Origin: CAVHIG01 sp963636105
GTDB lineage: Bacteria; Bacillota; Clostridia; Peptostreptococcales; Anaerovoracaceae
Length of the DNA stretch: 9,886 nucleotides
Assembly: GCA_963636105.1 (NCBI GenBank)
Contig: CAVHIG010000060.1
Coordinates: forward strand, 1-9,886
Reading direction: 5' to 3'
The notes beneath the pieces were generated by a model. That model made no database searches, was not told where the DNA came from, and saw only the letters and a list, made by a program, of their open reading frames with translations. Shown here piece by piece: positions 6,675-9,886 of the stretch (position 1 is its first letter; every line of letters starts with the position of its first letter). Position numbers and translations under genes: made by a program.

Positions 6675-7961
6675 ATGGCTTTTGAAGTAAAAATGCCTCA
6701 GCTCGGACTGACGATGGAAGAAGGTACAGTCGAAAATTGGGTAAAGCATGAGGGCGACACCGTAAAGGTGGGCGATGTATTGCTTGAAATTACAACGGAC
6801 AAATTGACCAGTGAGGTTCAAAGCGAATACGATGGAGTGCTTCTTAAAATTGTAGCTCATGAGGGCGAGGACGTTCCGGTAAAGGGACTTTTGGGATATA
6901 TAGGTGAGGCAGGAGAAGCAGTAGGTGATGCCCCCGCACAGACTGCAGCTTCTTCTGCGGAAACGGCGCAGGCTCCTGCGGCTGCTCCGGCTGCTGCGCA
7001 GAGCGAGGTTTCTGCGGCTGCCTTGGCAGTTTCCGCGACGACAACAAAGGCAGGTGGCAGAATCAAAATCTCACCGCTTGCAAGGAAGACCGCGGCAAAG
7101 CTCGGCGTAGATTACAGCACGCTGGCAGGCTCAGGCCCGCTCGGCAGAATAGTACAGAAGGACATACTCGCTGCGGCAGAGGCAGTAAAAGAAGCAAAGG
7201 CAGCAGCCCCGTCAACTTGTGCGGCTCCGGCAGAGAAGCCGGCACAGAAGGCAGCTTCTGCAGGTCTTGAGCTCATGGAAGGCGATACCGTAGAAAAGCT
7301 CACAGGCATGAGAAAGGTAGTAGCCGAGAGAATGACAAAGTCCGCTCAGGAAATCCCAGTAGTTACACAAAATGTAAAGATTGACGTTACTGAGCTTATG
7401 ACCTTCAGAAAGAAGATAAATGCAGAGCTGGATGTGAAGTATTCCTTGAATGACTACGTACTCAAGGCTACGGCAAAGGCACTCAAGGAAAACAGACACA
7501 TACTCACAAGCTTTGACGGCGACAGGATCATAAAGCGCGCACATGTAAATATCGGTATGGCGGTAGCGCTCGACGAGGGTCTTATCGTACCGGTTATAAA
7601 GGACGCGGACAAGATGAGCCTGGGCGAAATCTCAGCCGCATCAAAGGATCTGGCCTCCCGCGCGAGAGAAAACAAGCTCACCATGGACGAATACAAGGGC
7701 TCGACCTTCTCAATTTCAAACCTCGGAATGTTTGGTGTAGAGACATTCGATCCGATCATCAATCAGCCGGATTCCGGAATACTCGGCGTATGTGCAGTAC
7801 AAGACGAGCTTGTGATGGACGATGAAGGCAAGATTTCGAAGAGACAGTTTATGCGTATATCCTTCACCTTCGATCACAGATTGATAGATGGAGCGACAGC
7901 GGCGAAATTTGAGCTGGTTATAAAGGATTTGCTTGAGCATCCGATGAAGATTTTGCTTTAA
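6675..7961 (+). CDS. acoC: Dihydrolipoamide acyltransferase (E2) of the complex
   Basis: The 428-residue core enzyme accepts the acyl group from E1 on lipoate and passes it to CoA. Domain order: one lipoyl domain (1-80) with DKLTSE and lipoyl Lys43; an Ala/Pro/Gln-rich flexible linker (about 85-128); a peripheral subunit-binding domain (about 130-166, ISPLARKTAAKLGVDY...GRIVQKDIL); a second Ala/Pro-rich linker; and the catalytic domain from about 205 to the end. The active-site motif DHRLIDG has His401 and Asp405. The start is ATG 6675 with AAGGAGGG (6661-6668), which overlaps the E1-beta stop codon. The lipoyl domain is very close to that of the following E3 at both protein and DNA level. 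The first linker contains two segments related to the dispersed GCAGTTTCCGC word (exact at 7026-7036, and an inverted 9-10 base match near 6955-6964). Confidence 0.93.
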   Translation: MAFEVKMPQLGLTMEEGTVENWVKHEGDTVKVGDVLLEITTDKLTSEVQSEYDGVLLKIVAHEGEDVPVKGLLGYIGEAGEAVGDAPAQTAASSAETAQAPAAAPAAAQSEVSAAALAVSATTTKAGGRIKISPLARKTAAKLGVDYSTLAGSGPLGRIVQKDILAAAEAVKEAKAAAPSTCAAPAEKPAQKAASAGLELMEGDTVEKLTGMRKVVAERMTKSAQEIPVVTQNVKIDVTELMTFRKKINAELDVKYSLNDYVLKATAKALKENRHILTSFDGDRIIKRAHVNIGMAVALDEGLIVPVIKDADKMSLGEISAASKDLASRARENKLTMDEYKGSTFSISNLGMFGVETFDPIINQPDSGILGVCAVQDELVMDDEGKISKRQFMRISFTFDHRLIDGATAAKFELVIKDLLEHPMKILL

Positions 7962-7980
7962 AAAACGGGAGGGATACACA

Positions 7981-9735
7981 ATGGCAGTAGAAGTAAAGAT
8001 GCCTCAGCTTGGGCTGACGATGGAAGAAGGTACAGTCGAAAGATGGTTGAAGCAAGAGGGAGATGCCGTAAAGGTAGGAGATATTCTGCTTGAAATCACA
8101 ACGGATAAGCTTACAAGCGAAATCGCTGCGGAAGCAGAGGGCACACTTCTTAAAATCGTAGCAGAAGAAGGCGAGGACGTACCTGTAAAGGGTATTTTAG
8201 GATATATAGGAGCACCGGGAGAACAGCTTGCAGACACAAATGCCCCCGCGTCTGCAGCTGCCCAGGCTCCGGCAGCTTGCGCGGCACCTGCGGCTTCTCA
8301 GGCAGTTTCCGCAGCGGAAACTTCGAAGAAGCCTGCGGGCGAGACGAGTGTCGCTGTTATAGGCGGCGGTCCGGGAGGATATGTGGCAGCTATCAGAGCG
8401 GCGCAGCTTGGCGGCAAGGTTACGCTTATAGAAAAGAACAAGCTCGGCGGTACATGTCTGAATGTCGGCTGTATCCCTACAAAGGCGATTTTGCACGCGG
8501 CAGAGGCGATTTCCGAGGTCAAGGAGATGGCGGCCTACGGCATAGATGCAGAGGTCAAGAACGTAGACTGGGATAAGGTACAGGCAAAGAAGAATGCGAT
8601 TACGGCTCAGCTTGTGGGCGGAATCAGCGGCCTGATGAAGGCAAACAAGATAAAGGTAGTAGAGGGAACGGCGGCATTTGCGTCAAAGGATACGCTTACG
8701 GTTACGAAGAAGGATGGCTCAAAGGAAGATATGAGCTTTGACAGAATCATAATCGCGGCGGGCTCAATCCCTGCCGTACCACCGATTCCGGGTGTAAAGG
8801 AAAATCCGAATTGCGTGGATTCGACAGGCGCGCTTTCGTTTGAAAAGCTTCCAAAGAGCCTGCTCGTAATAGGCGGCGGTGTAATCGGCATCGAGCTTGC
8901 GACAGCTTATTCTAAATTTGGTACAGAAGTGACAGTTGTAGAAGCTGCTCCAAAGCTCCTTCCTATGATGGACGGCGAGCTCACTGCACAGCTTCGCAAG
9001 CTGATGGAAGCAAAGGGCGTCCGGATTATGACTGACGCGAAGGTTATGTCAGTGGAAACTGCGCCGGTCGGTGCAAAGGTCAATGTAGAGCTTGCGGGTA
9101 AGACAGAGTCCTTCGAGGCTGAGAAGGTGCTTGTGGCAGTCGGCAGAAGGACTGATACGGCGGCTTTGAATCTGGACGCTGTAGGCATCGCAAATGACAG
9201 AGGCCGCATCACTGTAAATGACAGGATGGAGACTAGTGTGCCAGGTGTATATGCTATAGGCGACTGCCTAGGCAAGGTAATGCTTGCGCATGTAGCCTCT
9301 GCACAGGGCGAGGTGGCGGCTGAGAACGCACTCGGTGAGGATGCAGTATACAGCGGCGCGACAAATCCTTCCTGCGTATATACGGATCCTGAGTTTGCAG
9401 GCGTAGGACTTACTGAGGAGCAGGCAAAGGAGCAGGGTATTGAGTATCAGGTAGGAAAATTCCCACTTGCTGCAAACGGAAAGTCATTGATTATGAACGG
9501 TGGTACCGGAAATATCAAGTTTATAATCGGTAAGGAGTACAAAGAGGTACTGGGCGTACATATCTTAGGACCGAGAGCGACGGATTTGATTGGCGAGTGC
9601 GCTCTGGCTATAGGCATGGAGGCTACTGTAGAGGATGTGATTGCGACTATTCATGCTCATCCTACGGTAACTGAGGCAGTGCGCGAGGCGGCGCTTGCGT
9701 CCGAGAAGCGCGCGATACATATGCCAAATAAATAG
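7981..9735 (+). CDS. lpdA: Dihydrolipoyl dehydrogenase (E3) with N-terminal lipoyl domain
   Basis: This flavoprotein reoxidises dihydrolipoamide and passes electrons to NAD+. At 584 residues it is about 120 longer than a plain E3 because of an N-terminal lipoyl domain (1-80, DKLTSE, Lys43) and an Ala/Pro-rich linker (about 85-120). The E3 part shows FAD-binding GGGPGG (128-133), the redox disulfide in GGTCLNVGCIPTK (Cys159 and Cys164), NAD-binding GGGVIGIE (298-305), the second FAD motif YAIGDC, and the C-terminal HAHPTVTE with the His560/Glu565 active-site pair. No peripheral subunit-binding domain is present. Lipoyl-E3 fusions are known from clostridial acetoin dehydrogenase (AcoL, Clostridium magnum) and some Gram-positive PDH complexes. 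ATG 7981 follows GGGAGGGA (7968-7975). It is the last gene of the operon, with a terminator 50 bases on. Confidence 0.95.
   Translation: MAVEVKMPQLGLTMEEGTVERWLKQEGDAVKVGDILLEITTDKLTSEIAAEAEGTLLKIVAEEGEDVPVKGILGYIGAPGEQLADTNAPASAAAQAPAACAAPAASQAVSAAETSKKPAGETSVAVIGGGPGGYVAAIRAAQLGGKVTLIEKNKLGGTCLNVGCIPTKAILHAAEAISEVKEMAAYGIDAEVKNVDWDKVQAKKNAITAQLVGGISGLMKANKIKVVEGTAAFASKDTLTVTKKDGSKEDMSFDRIIIAAGSIPAVPPIPGVKENPNCVDSTGALSFEKLPKSLLVIGGGVIGIELATAYSKFGTEVTVVEAAPKLLPMMDGELTAQLRKLMEAKGVRIMTDAKVMSVETAPVGAKVNVELAGKTESFEAEKVLVAVGRRTDTAALNLDAVGIANDRGRITVNDRMETSVPGVYAIGDCLGKVMLAHVASAQGEVAAENALGEDAVYSGATNPSCVYTDPEFAGVGLTEEQAKEQGIEYQVGKFPLAANGKSLIMNGGTGNIKFIIGKEYKEVLGVHILGPRATDLIGECALAIGMEATVEDVIATIHAHPTVTEAVREAALASEKRAIHMPNK
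8304..8322. repeat. Perfect 9-bp inverted repeat inside the E3 linker
   Basis: AGTTTCCGC (8304-8312), one base, then GCGGAAACT (8314-8322). It contains the dispersed word GCAGTTTCCGC (8302-8312) and encodes part of the low-complexity linker (AVSAAET). A perfect palindrome in coding sequence is unusual, and here it coincides with the repeated word. Confidence 0.75.
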
Positions 9736-9784
9736 AGGCTTAGTCTACAGCTTACAACCTAATTTATCTTCATAGATGTAATCA

Positions 9785-9829
9785 AGCGAAAAGCGCCGGA
9801 GCTAATGGCGGGCTCCAGCGCTTTTCGCT
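9785..9829. terminator. Bidirectional hairpin terminator between convergent genes
   Basis: AGCGAAAAGCGC (9785-9796) pairs with GCGCTTTTCGCT (9818-9829), continued by GGAGC (9798-9802) with GCTCC (9812-9816 region), leaving one C/A mismatch and a loop near 9803-9811. The roughly 17-bp stem has A-rich and T-rich arms, so it supplies a T-run in either direction. It ends the dehydrogenase operon 50 bases after the E3 stop, and also sits right at the stop codon of the convergent - strand gene. Confidence 0.8.
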
Positions 9830-9886
9830 ATTCCGTCTGCAAAAGCAGTTTTATGAAGTCTTCCTTTGCAAGGCCGTGGAAGTATT
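9828..9886 (-). CDS. C-terminal end of an unidentified convergent gene (partial)
   Basis: Reading the - strand from the window edge gives YFHGLAKEDFIKLLLQTE followed by TAG (complement of 9828-9830). The 18 residues look like real protein (amphipathic helix composition), the frame ends exactly at a bidirectional terminator, and the other two - strand frames have no such fit. Only the end of the gene is in the window, so its family cannot be named. The stop codon overlaps the base of the hairpin by two bases. Confidence 0.5.
   Translation of the reverse strand, partial: YFHGLAKEDFIKLLLQTE

Overview
The window looks like chromosomal DNA from a Gram-positive anaerobe of the Clostridia/Eubacteriales type (inference). 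The reasons are strong AGGAGG-type ribosome binding sites, TTG and GTG starts, heavy AGA/ATA/GTA codon use, a lipoprotein-type solute receptor, and a clostridial-style dehydrogenase complex whose E3 carries its own lipoyl domain. All complete genes lie on the + strand in two blocks, separated by a 400-base regulatory spacer.

Block 1 (about 1-3757): a 45-bp tandem repeat, then an SDR-family oxidoreductase, then a complete three-part TRAP transporter: lipoprotein receptor DctP, small membrane subunit DctQ and large permease DctM. The DctQ gene is interrupted by a 10-N assembly gap that shifts the apparent reading frame. The gene itself is probably intact.

Spacer (3758-4158): a probable terminator for block 1, two pairs of near-identical palindromic sites (TTTGNATACAAA type), a near-consensus extended -10 promoter with one pair lying on its -10/start region, and a hairpin directly before the first ribosome binding site of block 2.

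Block 2 (4159-9735): a PPC/DUF296 protein, then E1-alpha, E1-beta, E2 and E3 of a thiamine-diphosphate-dependent dehydrogenase complex. The E1 sequences look most like the acetoin dehydrogenase (acoABCL) type, but pyruvate or another 2-oxo acid cannot be excluded. Genes are tightly packed (4-nt overlap, or 12-33 nt gaps). A strong hairpin at 9785-9829 ends the operon and is shared with a convergent gene on the - strand, of which only the last 18 codons are visible.

Working model (inference): the TRAP system imports an organic acid, the SDR oxidises or reduces a hydroxyl/keto group, and the E1-E2-E3 complex cleaves the keto product to an acyl-CoA and NADH. No gene for a regulator, a lipoate ligase or a sigma-54 activator (AcoR) is visible. 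The most notable unexplained features are the paired operators and an 11-base word (GCAGTTTCCGC) found five times, in spacers and inside both the E2 and E3 linker regions.
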